DNA from: Candidatus Paraluminiphilus aquimaris
GTDB taxonomy: Bacteria > Pseudomonadota > Gammaproteobacteria > Pseudomonadales > Halieaceae
Length of the DNA: 64,000 nucleotides
Direction of reading: 5' to 3'
NCBI RefSeq assembly: GCF_026230195.1
Contig: NZ_CP036501.1
Location: 2,232,001 to 2,296,000 of the forward strand
Positions 44,018 to 54,258 of the stretch are shown piece by piece. The position numbers were made by a program, and so were the translations under genes. The notes under the pieces were generated by a model. That model saw only the letters and a list, made by a program, of their open reading frames with translations, was not told where the DNA came from and ran no database searches. How positions within the stretch are numbered: the stretch's first letter is position 1; the number at the start of each line of letters is the position of its first letter.

Positions 44018-44944
44018 ATGTTGGATTTTCTCCCCAAAGGTCACAAAGTCTCGGCAGAGCGACTCATAGAAGGTCGTCACGTCGCGCAGTCGATTAATAT
44101 CAACGCGCAATCAAAAGCGCTCGCGCTGCTTGCCGGGCGCCGTAAAATTCGCCAACGCGGACGGGGTGTCGACTTTGAGGAAGTGAGGCTTTATGCACCG
44201 GGAGACGACGTACGCTCGATTGACTGGCGCGTTACCGCACGCTCGGGCGATCCCCACACGAAGCTATTTCAGGAAGATCGCGAGCAACCTATTGTGCTGC
44301 TTGTCGATCTCCGCTCCCCAATGTGGTTTGGCTCCAAAAATTGCTTCAAGACCGTTCTAGCGTCGCACATCGCCTCTGTGCTCGCATGGGCGGGACTCGA
44401 TGCGGGGGAACGCGTCGGTGGTATCGCCATGACGAATTCAGGTCTCGTCGAAATAAAACCGCAGCGATCAAAACGATCCGTCTTGCGGTTGTTGCGCCTA
44501 ATGGAGTCAGCCCCCTCGCCCTCAGCTTCACTCGGTGATGATGCCCCAGATACATGGTCCGTCGCCTTGAGTCAGCTAAAAAGCCTTTCGCGGCCCGGTG
44601 CTCGACTTATGGTGATAAGTGACTTTACCGACCTACTCTCGGACACAACGGTCGAAAAGACGCTCCGCGATATCGTGAGCCACAGACAAGTGGTCTGCTT
44701 CAAAATAACCGACCCTTTGGATGCGGAGCTACCACCATCAGGGCGATACGCGCTAACAGACGGTAACAAACAGATTAAGATTGACACATCGATGCAACGC
44801 TTGCGCAACGCATACAAAGTTGACTTCGAAAAGTCCCAAGCTGCAGTCGTAGATTACCTTCGACGCTATCAAGTCCCATTGGTAACGGTTGATACCAGTG
44901 AAAATCCCAACGAACTGTTGCAAAGGGTGTTTCCAAAACGATGA
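44018..44944 (+). CDS. DUF58 domain protein of Bat operon
   Basis: A 308-residue soluble protein with the DUF58 signature: RRKIRQRGRGVDFEEVRLY and DVRSIDWRVTARSGDPHTKLF, followed by a vWA-like segment (PIVLLVDLRSPMWFG). In Bat/MoxR operons it is the steady partner of the ATPase. It overlaps the next gene by four bases (ATGA), which indicates coupling. Confidence 0.94.
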   Translation: MLDFLPKGHKVSAERLIEGRHVAQSININAQSKALALLAGRRKIRQRGRGVDFEEVRLYAPGDDVRSIDWRVTARSGDPHTKLFQEDREQPIVLLVDLRSPMWFGSKNCFKTVLASHIASVLAWAGLDAGERVGGIAMTNSGLVEIKPQRSKRSVLRLLRLMESAPSPSASLGDDAPDTWSVALSQLKSLSRPGARLMVISDFTDLLSDTTVEKTLRDIVSHRQVVCFKITDPLDAELPPSGRYALTDGNKQIKIDTSMQRLRNAYKVDFEKSQAAVVDYLRRYQVPLVTVDTSENPNELLQRVFPKR

Positions 44945-45396
44945 ATCCAGAGCAGCTACTAGAACAACTCGAGCCGCTGCGGGCTCCGAGCACCATCGGG
45001 TTCTTCCCCTTGGCGCCGGGCTGGTGGCTTGTTGTTGCGCTGGTTAGTATTGCGATTGGATTACTTATTTTTTTCGCGCTTCGCCGATATCAACGCGGCG
45101 CTTATCGGCGTCAGGGCCTGCAATGGCTAAACGAATTAGAGACACAAGCAGCCGATATCCAAATGCTTAGTCGTGCACTCAAAGCAACGGCGGTGAAAGT
45201 CTACGACCCCAGTGGTGTCGCGGGACTCTCAGGTGATGACTGGCCAACGTTTCTTAGACGAACCTGCACTAAACTTGACGAAAAAGCACTGAGCATTCTC
45301 TCTCAGGTTCATCACGCGGAACCTGATCACCCCACTTCCGCCGATTGGCATCATGCCCGCCTTTGGATGAAACAGCATGAGGTGCCGCGTGCTTGA
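44941..45396 (+). CDS. DUF4381 membrane protein of Bat operon
   Basis: A 151-residue protein with one transmembrane helix at about 27-48 (GWWLVVALVSIAIGLLIFFALR) and a cytoplasmic helical domain with GLSGDDWPTFLRRTC, as in DUF4381. It is always found between DUF58 and VWA genes in such operons. Overlaps DUF58 by four bases and the BatA start by eight. Confidence 0.9.
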   Translation: MNPEQLLEQLEPLRAPSTIGFFPLAPGWWLVVALVSIAIGLLIFFALRRYQRGAYRRQGLQWLNELETQAADIQMLSRALKATAVKVYDPSGVAGLSGDDWPTFLRRTCTKLDEKALSILSQVHHAEPDHPTSADWHHARLWMKQHEVPRA

Positions 45397-46381
45397 TTTT
45401 CTCTGGCCCTGGGCTTTCACGTTGCTATTGCTGCCGCTTTTGGTTCGACTCCTACCGCCTGCATCAGAGTCATTGGGAGCGGCTATTCGCGCGCCGTTTA
45501 GTGCGCGCTGGCAGCGACTCCAAGGGGAAGGAAGAGTATCGGCATCAGTCAGCACATTGCGTGTTGTGGGGTTATTTCTTGCCTGGGTATGTATTGTCAC
45601 AGCTATTGCCCGTCCACAGTGGGTAGGTGAGCCCATAGAACTCCCCAATACAGGACGTGATCTCATGCTCAGCCTTGATTTGTCGGGGAGCATGCAAATT
45701 AGAGATATGCAGGTAGGGAATCGAACTATTTCTCGTGTCGAGGCTGTGAAGGCAATCGCCTCCGACTTTACCGAGCGACGCGTGGGTGACCGCGTGGGAT
45801 TAATCCTCTTCGGATCTAAGGCCTACGTTCAAGCACCGCTGACCTTTGATACGACGACGGTCACGCAATTTATTCGAGAGGCGCAACTTGGCTTTGCGGG
45901 CGAGGACACCGCGATCGGCGATGCCTTAGGCCTTGCTATCAAGCGCCTACGCGACAGACCGGCAGCGTCCCGCGTGCTTATTTTACTAACCGATGGTCAA
46001 GACACAGCGAGCAGTGTTGAGCCAATTGAGGCCGCAGCACTGGCAGCGCAGCAAAATGTGAAGGTATACACCATCGGCATCAGTCGAAATCTGGGCACCA
46101 CAAGTGCCCGGGGCGGAGAGGTAGACGAGGCCCTTCTTCGGGCGATTGCAGAGGCTACCGGCGGCGAATACTTTCGCGCGCGAGACCCCAAGGAACTGCA
46201 AGCCATTTACGGCATCATTGATCAGTTAGAGCCCGTCGAACAAGATGCGAGCACCTTTAGACCACGAAGATCATTGAGTTACTGGGCCATGCTTGCAGGG
46301 CTGCTGCTGGGTAGCCTAGTACTGCTGACGGGTGGTGTGTTGACTGGTCTTACGCCACGTAATGTCGGTGCCACGTCATGA
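45389..46381 (+). CDS. batA: BatA-like VWA-domain membrane protein
   Basis: About 330 residues. GTG at 45389 is chosen: GAGG stands six bases before it, and the resulting start (LDFLWPWAFTLLLLPLL) matches BatA proteins; the upstream ATG at 45377 lacks a ribosome site. Two N-terminal helices are followed by a VWA domain with the metal-ion site DLSGSM, TDGQDTASS and a C-terminal helix (YWAMLAGLLLGSLVLLTGG). Membrane-anchored VWA proteins work with MoxR ATPases. Overlaps the next gene by four bases. Confidence 0.92.
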   Translation: MLDFLWPWAFTLLLLPLLVRLLPPASESLGAAIRAPFSARWQRLQGEGRVSASVSTLRVVGLFLAWVCIVTAIARPQWVGEPIELPNTGRDLMLSLDLSGSMQIRDMQVGNRTISRVEAVKAIASDFTERRVGDRVGLILFGSKAYVQAPLTFDTTTVTQFIREAQLGFAGEDTAIGDALGLAIKRLRDRPAASRVLILLTDGQDTASSVEPIEAAALAAQQNVKVYTIGISRNLGTTSARGGEVDEALLRAIAEATGGEYFRARDPKELQAIYGIIDQLEPVEQDASTFRPRRSLSYWAMLAGLLLGSLVLLTGGVLTGLTPRNVGATS

Positions 46382-48138
46382 TGGATATTCACCTTATCCG
46401 TCCAGAGCTTTTATGGCTCTTACCCGCCATACTGCCCCTTCTGCTCATTGCGTGGCGCCGGCAGGTACACGGCGGAGATTGGTCCAAAGCGATCGACAGC
46501 GATCTTCTCCCGCATCTGATTTCCGAGGAAGGCACACGTGGAAATCGTCTGCGGCAACTCTGGTGGCTCGCGCTACCCATCCTTGTCATAGGCGCTGCAG
46601 GGCCCTCGTTTGAGCGAGCTGAGCTACCCGTTTTTGAGAAGTCAGATGCGCTGGTTATCGTGTTAGATCTGAGTCAGTCCATGTGGGCAGCGGACACACA
46701 GCCAAGTCGTGTGCGCCGTGCGCGCCAGAAAATTATGGATGTATTGGATACACGTGCCGAGGGTGTTACTGGCATGGTCGTTTTCGCGGGTGACGCGCAT
46801 GTCGTCACGCCATTAACAGACGATGCGCGCACTATCGAAAACCTACTGAGCGCGTTGTCACCCGATATCATGCCGCTTCAGGGATCGAACGCTACCGAAG
46901 CATTGATACTCTCCGCCGGACTATTGGAAACAGCAGGCCTTACAAACGGAAATATTCTGCTTATAACAGATGGTCTGCCGAAGTTTTCGGTCAGTGAGGC
47001 AGCCGATGCGCTACGCAGTGTAAATGCCACTTTGAGTATTCTGACCGTTGGATCGACAACGGGCGCGCCCATTCCCCTGCCCGAGGGGGGCTTCCTTCGC
47101 GACAGCGACGATCAAATCGTCATTCCGTCTGTCGATAAAGAGGTCATTGAGCGAATAGCGTCACAACTGGCCGCTAAAACAGCCGAAGTCTCTGTGGATG
47201 AGTCAGACATTCGATACTTACTGGCGGGTAATGAATCAAGTATCACCGCGGAGGACTCACTTGAGCGGAAAACAGATACGTGGATTGATCTGGGATTTTG
47301 GCTCGCCGCCCTCGCCGCGCTAATGATGCTGCCGCTTTTTCGCAGAGGTGCCTTGAGCGCCCTCCTCGCGGGTCTCTTCATAACGCATGCAGACACGAGC
47401 GACGCGAGCGTTCTCGACAACTTTTGGTCTACACCCGACCAGAAGGGTGCAAAAGCACTCGAAGCAGGTGAGGCAGAAAGAGCCGCTACACTTTTTGAAA
47501 ACACGGACTGGCGCGGTACGGCTCACTACACCGCGGGTGACTTCAGATCAGCGTCGGCAGAATTCGGCAAATCGGACTCAGCCGATGCACTCTACAATCG
47601 TGCGAACGCGCTGGCGCTTGCCGGCGATTTACAAGGTGCCATCAGTAGCTACGATCGTTCACTTGAACTTGAACCAGACAAGCAAGACGCCATTGCGAAT
47701 CGAGAGCTTGTGAAGTCACTTCTTGAGCAAGAACAGCAGCAACAAGAGAACACCGAACAAGACGGTGATAGCGATCAGTCCGAGGATCAGAGTGACTCCC
47801 AAGACGCTCAGAGTGACTCATCAGCAGAAGATCAGCAAAGTGAGAGTGAGTCGCAAGAGGGAGAGTCAGAGTCGCAAGATCAACAGCCGAGTGACCAAGA
47901 CGCGCAGCCCGGGGCTGAAGGGGAAATGAGTGAAGACATGGAGATGTCTGAGCTAGAGCAAGCCACACAAGAGCAGATGGCGCGCTTTGATGAAGCTCTC
48001 GAAGAACAGCAAGCGCTTGAGCAGTGGCTGCGTCGCGTACCGGATGACCCAGGCGGCCTGTTGCGCAGAAAATTTCGATATCAAACTATTCAACGCCTAA
48101 GAAACGGAGAGGAACCTGATGACGACGTTCGCTGGTAG
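46378..48138 (+). CDS. BatB-BatC fusion, VWA plus TPR protein
   Basis: A 586-residue protein joining two functions usually seen as separate BatB and BatC. Residues 1-330 have N-terminal helices, a VWA domain with DLSQSMW (97-103), and helices near 305-335. Residues about 345-440 form TPR repeats (ALYNRANALALAGDLQGAI). Residues about 450-535 are a low-complexity Gln/Ser/Glu/Asp-rich linker. A conserved C-terminus, EQWLRRVPDDPGGLLRRKF, closes it. Overlaps batD by 20 bases. Confidence 0.92.
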   Translation: MMDIHLIRPELLWLLPAILPLLLIAWRRQVHGGDWSKAIDSDLLPHLISEEGTRGNRLRQLWWLALPILVIGAAGPSFERAELPVFEKSDALVIVLDLSQSMWAADTQPSRVRRARQKIMDVLDTRAEGVTGMVVFAGDAHVVTPLTDDARTIENLLSALSPDIMPLQGSNATEALILSAGLLETAGLTNGNILLITDGLPKFSVSEAADALRSVNATLSILTVGSTTGAPIPLPEGGFLRDSDDQIVIPSVDKEVIERIASQLAAKTAEVSVDESDIRYLLAGNESSITAEDSLERKTDTWIDLGFWLAALAALMMLPLFRRGALSALLAGLFITHADTSDASVLDNFWSTPDQKGAKALEAGEAERAATLFENTDWRGTAHYTAGDFRSASAEFGKSDSADALYNRANALALAGDLQGAISSYDRSLELEPDKQDAIANRELVKSLLEQEQQQQENTEQDGDSDQSEDQSDSQDAQSDSSAEDQQSESESQEGESESQDQQPSDQDAQPGAEGEMSEDMEMSELEQATQEQMARFDEALEEQQALEQWLRRVPDDPGGLLRRKFRYQTIQRLRNGEEPDDDVRW

Positions 48139-49771
48139 GGTTTTAGTGGCGATTTCGCTCGTGACCTTGACGCTTCTGAGCTCTTTAGCAAGCGCCGAGA
48201 TTCGCTCAGACGTGGATCGAAAAACGATCAGTATGGGGGAGTCCTTAAGGCTCACTATTACGGGTGATGCGAGCGAGCGGTTGGATCAGCTGGACCTTGC
48301 AGCGCTACAGTTTGATTGGGAGATACTCAGTAGCAGTAGCTCGACCAACACATCCTTTATCAATGGGTCGCGAAGTACGACACGCACACTCACGCTTGAT
48401 CTTCTTCCGTTGCGTGACGGTCTTTTATCGATTCCGGCGCTCAGTACAGGCGGAAAGCGAACCACCCCGATTGGTGTCACGGTGAACCCACAAACTGTAA
48501 GTGCTGGGGGCGGCGATTCGGTGAGATTCAGCATCGATATTGATAAGCAATCCGTTTACATCCAGGAGCAAATTGTCCTCACCGTCACCATAGAACAGGC
48601 TATCAACCTCGACGGTGCGGAGGTAACACAGCTAGAGCTCGAAAATGCCATTGTAGAAGAGCTTACACGCCGGAATTTTCAACGGCAGATCAATGGCCGC
48701 CTCTGGCGAGTGACACAACTTCGATACGCCATTTACCCTCAACAGCGAGGCACACTCGAAATTCCCGCCTTGGCATTAACTGCGCGAGAGGTACTGCCCG
48801 GACGATCCCTACTTGGAGCGAGATTGGGCAAACGTTTTCGATTATCCGAAGACCCCGTCACAATTAATATACAACCTGTACCTGAGTCGTTCCCCGGCAG
48901 TATCTGGCTACCTGCGACCTCACTTGAGCTAACGCAGTCATGGTCAAAACCGCCGGAAACTATGGAGGTGGGCGACTCCACTACGCGAACACTCTCGCTG
49001 ACCGCAGATGGGCTTCTTAGCAGCCAGCTACCGCCCATAACCAGTGTGAGCGAGAGTGGCTCGATAACGGGAATTCGTGTCTACCCCGATCAAGAATCGA
49101 GTGATCAAATAGAGCGAACAGAGGGCTTTCTTGGTAAACGAACCCGGAGCGAAGCGCTTGTCGCTAGCGGATCCGGCTCATGGACACTCCCTGAAGTGAG
49201 GGTCCCTTGGTGGAATACAGAAACCAATAGTCTTGAATACGCCGTACTGCCCTCGACGACAATTTCGGTGGGTAGCCCAGCCGTCACCATACCCGATATA
49301 GCCCTAGCTACAGCGCCCGAAAAAGGAGCCGCAGGCGAACTGCCTTCGTGGATAGGCTTCGTTGCCGCGGCGGGTTGGTGTCTCGCCCTTATACTGAGCT
49401 TGTTGTTGTGGCGTGCTACGAGAATTAAGGCGAGCTCCGAGCCCGTTCACAATGTCGAAGAGACCCTACGTCCATTAATGTCGGCGCTGAAAGCAAGCAC
49501 GGGACAAAACGACGGATTAAAAACTCGAGACTTACTGGTTCGCTGGGCATCATTACATGCGGGGCGTCCTGTCAGGACATTTGAGGCGATAAAATCTCTC
49601 TGCTCAAGCAGCTTAAAAGATGAGATTGATAACTTAGAGCAGAGTCTCTACTCACCCCAGAATTCAAGTTGGTCCAGGGGAGCTGCCCTCTATCGCGCTG
49701 TAGCGAGCGAGTCGGTATGGCTCTCTGAGGATAACGCGACGCAATCCCGAGCACTCTACCCTACCGCTTAA
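48119..49771 (+). CDS. batD: BatD-like oxygen-tolerance protein
   Basis: A 550-residue exported protein with a signal peptide (to about residue 26). Tandem beta-sandwich domains of the BatD family include SVYIQEQIVLTVTIEQA, and a single transmembrane helix lies near 412-432 (GFVAAAGWCLALILSLLLW). The C-terminus is a cytoplasmic helical tail. Bat proteins are linked to aerotolerance and envelope stress in other bacteria; the molecular role is unsettled. Last gene of the operon. Confidence 0.9.
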   Translation: MTTFAGRVLVAISLVTLTLLSSLASAEIRSDVDRKTISMGESLRLTITGDASERLDQLDLAALQFDWEILSSSSSTNTSFINGSRSTTRTLTLDLLPLRDGLLSIPALSTGGKRTTPIGVTVNPQTVSAGGGDSVRFSIDIDKQSVYIQEQIVLTVTIEQAINLDGAEVTQLELENAIVEELTRRNFQRQINGRLWRVTQLRYAIYPQQRGTLEIPALALTAREVLPGRSLLGARLGKRFRLSEDPVTINIQPVPESFPGSIWLPATSLELTQSWSKPPETMEVGDSTTRTLSLTADGLLSSQLPPITSVSESGSITGIRVYPDQESSDQIERTEGFLGKRTRSEALVASGSGSWTLPEVRVPWWNTETNSLEYAVLPSTTISVGSPAVTIPDIALATAPEKGAAGELPSWIGFVAAAGWCLALILSLLLWRATRIKASSEPVHNVEETLRPLMSALKASTGQNDGLKTRDLLVRWASLHAGRPVRTFEAIKSLCSSSLKDEIDNLEQSLYSPQNSSWSRGAALYRAVASESVWLSEDNATQSRALYPTA

Positions 49772-49922
49772 GCCATGAAGCATGGCCCGTCACCGGGTAC
49801 CTTTGGGGGTTTTGATACATCGCGGGCGCAACAGACCGCTGACCGTCCTACCACCTGCCCCGGCGCCCTGTAACGAAGCCACCCGTGCGGCTTCAGAGCG
49901 TAAGCGTCGGCGCGGATAAAAC

Positions 49923-52529
49923 CTAATCATCACCCAGTGAGCGCTGTACCACTTCGAAAACGTCTTGAGAGAGGTTCTTCAACGCGGCGATCGATTCTAA
50001 CTCGGCACGCATTTGATCTTGCCCGTGCGCATAACGTCGAAAACGCGTCATCGGAGCGAGCATTCTTGAGGCAATCTGCGGATTACCGGACTGCAACCGC
50101 CTTACTGCATCACCTAATAGTGTGTAGCCACTGCCATCAGAACTGTGAAATGCGACGGGGTTAGCACCGGCGAAAGAACTGATCAGAGATCTCACCTTAT
50201 TCGGGTTTCGCCAATCGAATGCTTCATGCTCGGTCAACGCCATGACATCTTGAACAGCAGACGGCGCAGGTCGTGTCGATTGCATAACAAACCACTGATT
50301 TACCACTAAATTCTCTGACTTCCATCGGTCAAAGAAATGCTGAAGAACCTCAGCACGATGCACCTCGTCACCGTGATGAACGACAAGCCGAGCTGCGCAA
50401 AGACGATCAGAGAGATTCGTTGCCGCGAAATAAAGCTCGCGAGCCGTGGCAAGCCAACTTGCGTCACTCGCCACCAGCAAACTGAGCGCGGTGTGGACTA
50501 GAGCGCGCTGACCAATTTGAGCCGCCGAGGGAGCGTACACCTCAGCACTCGCCATACCCGCACTGACAATATCGGTAAGCTCTTCCCTAAGCCCCGTTCC
50601 CAAAGCAGCAGCGACTCTCATTTTTGCTGAGTGAATGGCATGCACGTCCACAAGTCCCACTTGCGCATGCCGGTCGGCAATTGATGCCTCTGTCGGTAGT
50701 GCGAGTAATTGGGACTTCATTGCAGCCTCAGAAGAGCCATCCAAAACGCGACGCAATGCATCAACATAGTCGGCCGCTAGATGTCCTGTACCGTCATCAA
50801 TAGCCTCGAAAGCAAGCCGCTGAGATGCATCCCAGCGGACATAAGGGTCGTCATCAAAGCCGATAAGCGAAACCAAGTCATCTTGCGATTGCTCAAACTC
50901 TAGACGAACAGGCGCTGAGAAACCGCGTAAAACCGAAACAACAGGTGCTTTTGAAAGCCCAGTAAAACTCAGCCTTTCTGATTCGTTTGTGAGCTCTAAT
51001 ACCTGCTCAGTCTGGCCGCCGCCAAACTCATGGTGCTTCCCATCTACCAGTAGCGATAAGGCAACCGGTATGTGCAAGGGTGGTTTCGAATCTTGACCTG
51101 GTGTCGGCGGATTGCGCTGAGTCAACGTCATATCGAGCTGACCCGATGCCTCGTTAAACGTAGCGTCCACGGAAATAATGGGGGTTCCCGCCTGCTCATA
51201 CCAACGACGGAATTGACTGAGATCCTTACCCGAGGCCTCTTGCATCGCATCCACGAAGTCATCACAGGTAACGGCCATACCGTCAAAGCGCTCAAAATAG
51301 AGCTTCGCGCCGCGATAGAAGGCATCGTCACCTAACAGCGTATTGAGCATCCGTACAACTTCTGCGCCCTTTTCATAAACGGTCATTGTGTAGAAGTTGG
51401 ATATTTCAATGAAGGAGTCCGGCCGAACCGGGTGCGCCATGGGGCCCGCATCCTCAGCGAACTGGTGTGTTCGCAGAAATGCGACGTCCTCGATTCGCTT
51501 CACACCACGTGAATTCATATCCGCCGAGAACTCGGCGTCACGATAAACCGTAAAGCCCTCTTTCAGGCTAAGCTGGAACCAGTCCCTGCAGGTGACTCGA
51601 TTGCCCGAGAAATTGTGAAAATACTCGTGGGCCACGACGGATTCGACGCGCTGATAGCCCAAGTCAGTCGTGATGTCTGGATGAGCCAAAACGCAAGATG
51701 TATTGAAAATGTTGAGGCTCTTGTTTTCCATTGCACCCATATTGAAATCATCAACGGCGACAATGTTAAAAAGATCAAGGTCATACTCGAGACCGTAACG
51801 CTCCTCATCCCAACGCATCGACGCTTGTAGGGATCGCATCGCATGCGCGCAATAATCTATATCCTTTGCCTCGACCCAGATACGTAGATCGACAACCTTA
51901 CCGGACAGAGTGGTAAAGGTGTCTGATACAACCTCTAGATCACCGGCGACAATAGCAAAAAGGTAGCTCGGCTTAGGATGGGGGTCATGCCACACAACCG
52001 TGTGTCGGCCATTTTCGGCGTCGTATCGACTCACTTCATTGCCGTTGCTCAGCAGCACAGGGCAGTTTGCCTTATCGGCCGTTAAGGACACGGTGTACGT
52101 TGACAATACGTCCGGACGATCCAATCCAAAAGTGATCTTTCTATACCCTTCTGCCTCGCATTGCGTGCAATACATTGTTCGAGAGCGATACAAACCCTCG
52201 AGCGAGGTATTTTCCTCGGGAACAATGTCTACCTCAGCTTCGAAGCAGAACTGATCAGCCACATCCATGATCGTCAGCTTGCCGTGAACGTATCGAAAGT
52301 CTGTCTGGTCAAGCTCGCGACCGTCGATCTTGAGACCCACAATCTCCAGAGCCTCACCATCTAACACCAAAGGTGCGTTATTAGCGCCGTTTCTGTGGAT
52401 ATGAAGCTTGCTCGATACACGAGTCCTACCATCGAAAATATCAAATGCGAGCTCTACCGAATCGATCAGAAAGTCCGGGCTCAGGTAATCCTTCCGATAA
52501 ATCGTTTTGGGTGCCCCATCTCTCATCAT
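49923..52529 (-). CDS. pepN: Aminopeptidase N
   Basis: Zinc metallo-aminopeptidase of the M1 family, 868 residues, cytoplasmic, removing N-terminal amino acids from peptides. GAMEN (265-269) is the substrate-binding motif and HEYFHNFSGNR (301-311) the zinc motif, with the third ligand Glu324 in SLKEGFTVYR. Length and order match bacterial PepN. It overlaps the DUF2797 gene by four bases and ends a seven-gene minus-strand run. Confidence 0.97.
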   Translation of the reverse strand: MMRDGAPKTIYRKDYLSPDFLIDSVELAFDIFDGRTRVSSKLHIHRNGANNAPLVLDGEALEIVGLKIDGRELDQTDFRYVHGKLTIMDVADQFCFEAEVDIVPEENTSLEGLYRSRTMYCTQCEAEGYRKITFGLDRPDVLSTYTVSLTADKANCPVLLSNGNEVSRYDAENGRHTVVWHDPHPKPSYLFAIVAGDLEVVSDTFTTLSGKVVDLRIWVEAKDIDYCAHAMRSLQASMRWDEERYGLEYDLDLFNIVAVDDFNMGAMENKSLNIFNTSCVLAHPDITTDLGYQRVESVVAHEYFHNFSGNRVTCRDWFQLSLKEGFTVYRDAEFSADMNSRGVKRIEDVAFLRTHQFAEDAGPMAHPVRPDSFIEISNFYTMTVYEKGAEVVRMLNTLLGDDAFYRGAKLYFERFDGMAVTCDDFVDAMQEASGKDLSQFRRWYEQAGTPIISVDATFNEASGQLDMTLTQRNPPTPGQDSKPPLHIPVALSLLVDGKHHEFGGGQTEQVLELTNESERLSFTGLSKAPVVSVLRGFSAPVRLEFEQSQDDLVSLIGFDDDPYVRWDASQRLAFEAIDDGTGHLAADYVDALRRVLDGSSEAAMKSQLLALPTEASIADRHAQVGLVDVHAIHSAKMRVAAALGTGLREELTDIVSAGMASAEVYAPSAAQIGQRALVHTALSLLVASDASWLATARELYFAATNLSDRLCAARLVVHHGDEVHRAEVLQHFFDRWKSENLVVNQWFVMQSTRPAPSAVQDVMALTEHEAFDWRNPNKVRSLISSFAGANPVAFHSSDGSGYTLLGDAVRRLQSGNPQIASRMLAPMTRFRRYAHGQDQMRAELESIAALKNLSQDVFEVVQRSLGDD

Positions 52530-53353
52530 TGCATGGTCTCCAAGTGAACGTGGTACCCACCGAACTTACGAATGTTCAAGACGCCGGTATCAAACATCAA
52601 ATACTGACCTTTAATACCCATAAGCCGTCCCTCCACCCTCGGTGTCTTGTCAAAATTGTGTGCTTTCACCTTCGTTGGAAACTCCATAACTGGGTACGTA
52701 ATATCCACCGTCGGCTCACCCTCTAGCAACGTAATTGCTTGCAGGCCAAACCGATCCTGTAAAGCTGAAATATCATCGGCACACAGATCCATAAGCAGCT
52801 GTCTCTTCTCCTCTAACGAGACAGGCTCTCCATCGCCCTTGAGCATGGTCTGCCATGCGGTTTTATCCTTTACGTGATTCGCGAGCGCCGTCTCCAACAG
52901 TCCCGAAAGCTGACGGTGGCGAACACGCGCAATGGGCTGCGCTTGGGTAGCGCCTTGATCCATCCAGCGCGTTGGCACTTGGGAATGGCGCGTGATGCCC
53001 ACTTTTACCCCTGAGGTATTAGCAAGATAAACAATGTGATCAACAAAACAATTGTCTTCAGCCCATTCGGGCTCGCGGCATGTTCCTTGGTCGAAGTGGC
53101 ACTTTTCGGGGCTCATAATGCAAGTGTCACAGGCTGCAAGCTTCCTAAAACAGGGAAAACAGTGCCCTTGATTAAAGCTTTTACTCGTCTTTCGCGAACA
53201 GGCAACGCAATTTATCGTTCCCGTGAATTCAAACGCGAGGTGACTGCCAATGAGTGGATTTAGGTCCACTCGCTCTTCACCAATCGGTAACTGATAGTGA
53301 ACTTGGGTACTCAACTGCGTGAGCATCTTTCGTAGATTTCCCGAAGCAATCAT
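52526..53353 (-). CDS. DUF2797 cysteine-rich protein
   Basis: A 275-residue protein with nine cysteines between residues 49 and 102 in paired order (CVAC, CFPC, CDTC, then single Cys), suggesting metal-binding knuckles. GVKVGITRHSQVPTRWMDQGA follows near 115-135, a segment recalling a GIY-YIG-type fold. It fits DUF2797, which sits next to pepN and yeaC in pseudomonads too. Function unknown. Coupled to pepN by ATGA. Confidence 0.92.
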   Translation of the reverse strand: MIASGNLRKMLTQLSTQVHYQLPIGEERVDLNPLIGSHLAFEFTGTINCVACSRKTSKSFNQGHCFPCFRKLAACDTCIMSPEKCHFDQGTCREPEWAEDNCFVDHIVYLANTSGVKVGITRHSQVPTRWMDQGATQAQPIARVRHRQLSGLLETALANHVKDKTAWQTMLKGDGEPVSLEEKRQLLMDLCADDISALQDRFGLQAITLLEGEPTVDITYPVMEFPTKVKAHNFDKTPRVEGRLMGIKGQYLMFDTGVLNIRKFGGYHVHLETMQ

Positions 53354-53367
53354 TTACGCGTTCTCTC

Positions 53368-53619
53368 TTATTGCCATTTCAGTGGGACGGGATCATCGCA
53401 GGTATCACCCGCTTTTTCGCCCTTATCGATGAAACCCACGCGCTCTTCAGGCGGCAAGTGGAATTCGCCCCACAACAACACCGCGTCCATGGTTTCTTTT
53501 CTCTGCGCCTCAGTCAGCGTTCGACCGTCTGGCCAGCGCCCAGTCGATACCGCATCGACCATTCGCTGGTAGAGTTCTCTTGGCATAGATTTGACTGCGT
53601 CTTCATAGGCATTTGACAT
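53368..53619 (-). CDS. yeaC: YeaC family protein (DUF1315)
   Basis: A small 83-residue soluble protein with the DUF1315 pattern: YQRMVDAVSTGRWPDGRTLT and MDAVLLWGEFHLPPEERVGFI. Unknown function. It lies 14 bp before the DUF2797 gene and six bp after rhomboid, in one run with pepN. Confidence 0.92.
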   Translation of the reverse strand: MSNAYEDAVKSMPRELYQRMVDAVSTGRWPDGRTLTEAQRKETMDAVLLWGEFHLPPEERVGFIDKGEKAGDTCDDPVPLKWQ

Positions 53620-53625
53620 AGTGAC

Positions 53626-54258
53626 TCATGACCCTCTAGGGAAAACTCGGGCAATAATGACGCCTGTTAGGATACCAACCAATAACCCACCCAAATGTGC
53701 GCCATTGGCGATCGATCCAAGGCCCAAGTACTTTAATACATCGGTAAATCCCACGAATAACCAGATCCACATGAAGGTAAAAATAGATGGGACTGGAATG
53801 GACACAAGCCCCGGCCGAAGCCGCCAAAGTATCCAGAGACAGCCCATGTACGCGTAAACGACGCCAGATAGCCCGCCAAAAATAGACGGACCCGCCCACC
53901 AGTACTGCAATAGATTTCCACCAACAGCACCTGCCAGAAAGAGGTTCAAAACAAAAATAGAACCAAGTCGAAGTTCTAGCCGGCTGCCGAATTCCCAGAT
54001 CCACAAGGCATTGAATACGATATGCATTACACCAAAATGAACCAAGGCAGGGCTTACATATCGCCAATAGTCTGTGCCCGGACTTACAAGCTCGAAGCGT
54101 CTACCGTTATATTCAACCTTGTTGAAGGCCAGCCAATCTAAGACAACAGCCTCTCCAAGAACCTCCATAAGGAGAAACACCACGCCAGCCAGCGCGAGAA
54201 CCAAAACAGTGATGGGAACACGACGCCAGTGCGCCATGAGGTCAGGATGTGAGTGCAT
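53626..54258 (-). CDS. Rhomboid family intramembrane serine protease
   Basis: A 210-residue integral membrane protease with six helices. The catalytic Ser131 lies in GGLSGVVYAYMG and catalytic His188 in ANGAHLGGLLVG; HIVFNALWIWEFG carries the conserved loop Asn. Substrates unknown. The first ATG overlaps the nadK end by 17 bases; a second Met, seven residues in, lies just after the nadK stop. Either could be used. Confidence 0.93.
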   Translation of the reverse strand: MHSHPDLMAHWRRVPITVLVLALAGVVFLLMEVLGEAVVLDWLAFNKVEYNGRRFELVSPGTDYWRYVSPALVHFGVMHIVFNALWIWEFGSRLELRLGSIFVLNLFLAGAVGGNLLQYWWAGPSIFGGLSGVVYAYMGCLWILWRLRPGLVSIPVPSIFTFMWIWLFVGFTDVLKYLGLGSIANGAHLGGLLVGILTGVIIARVFPRGS

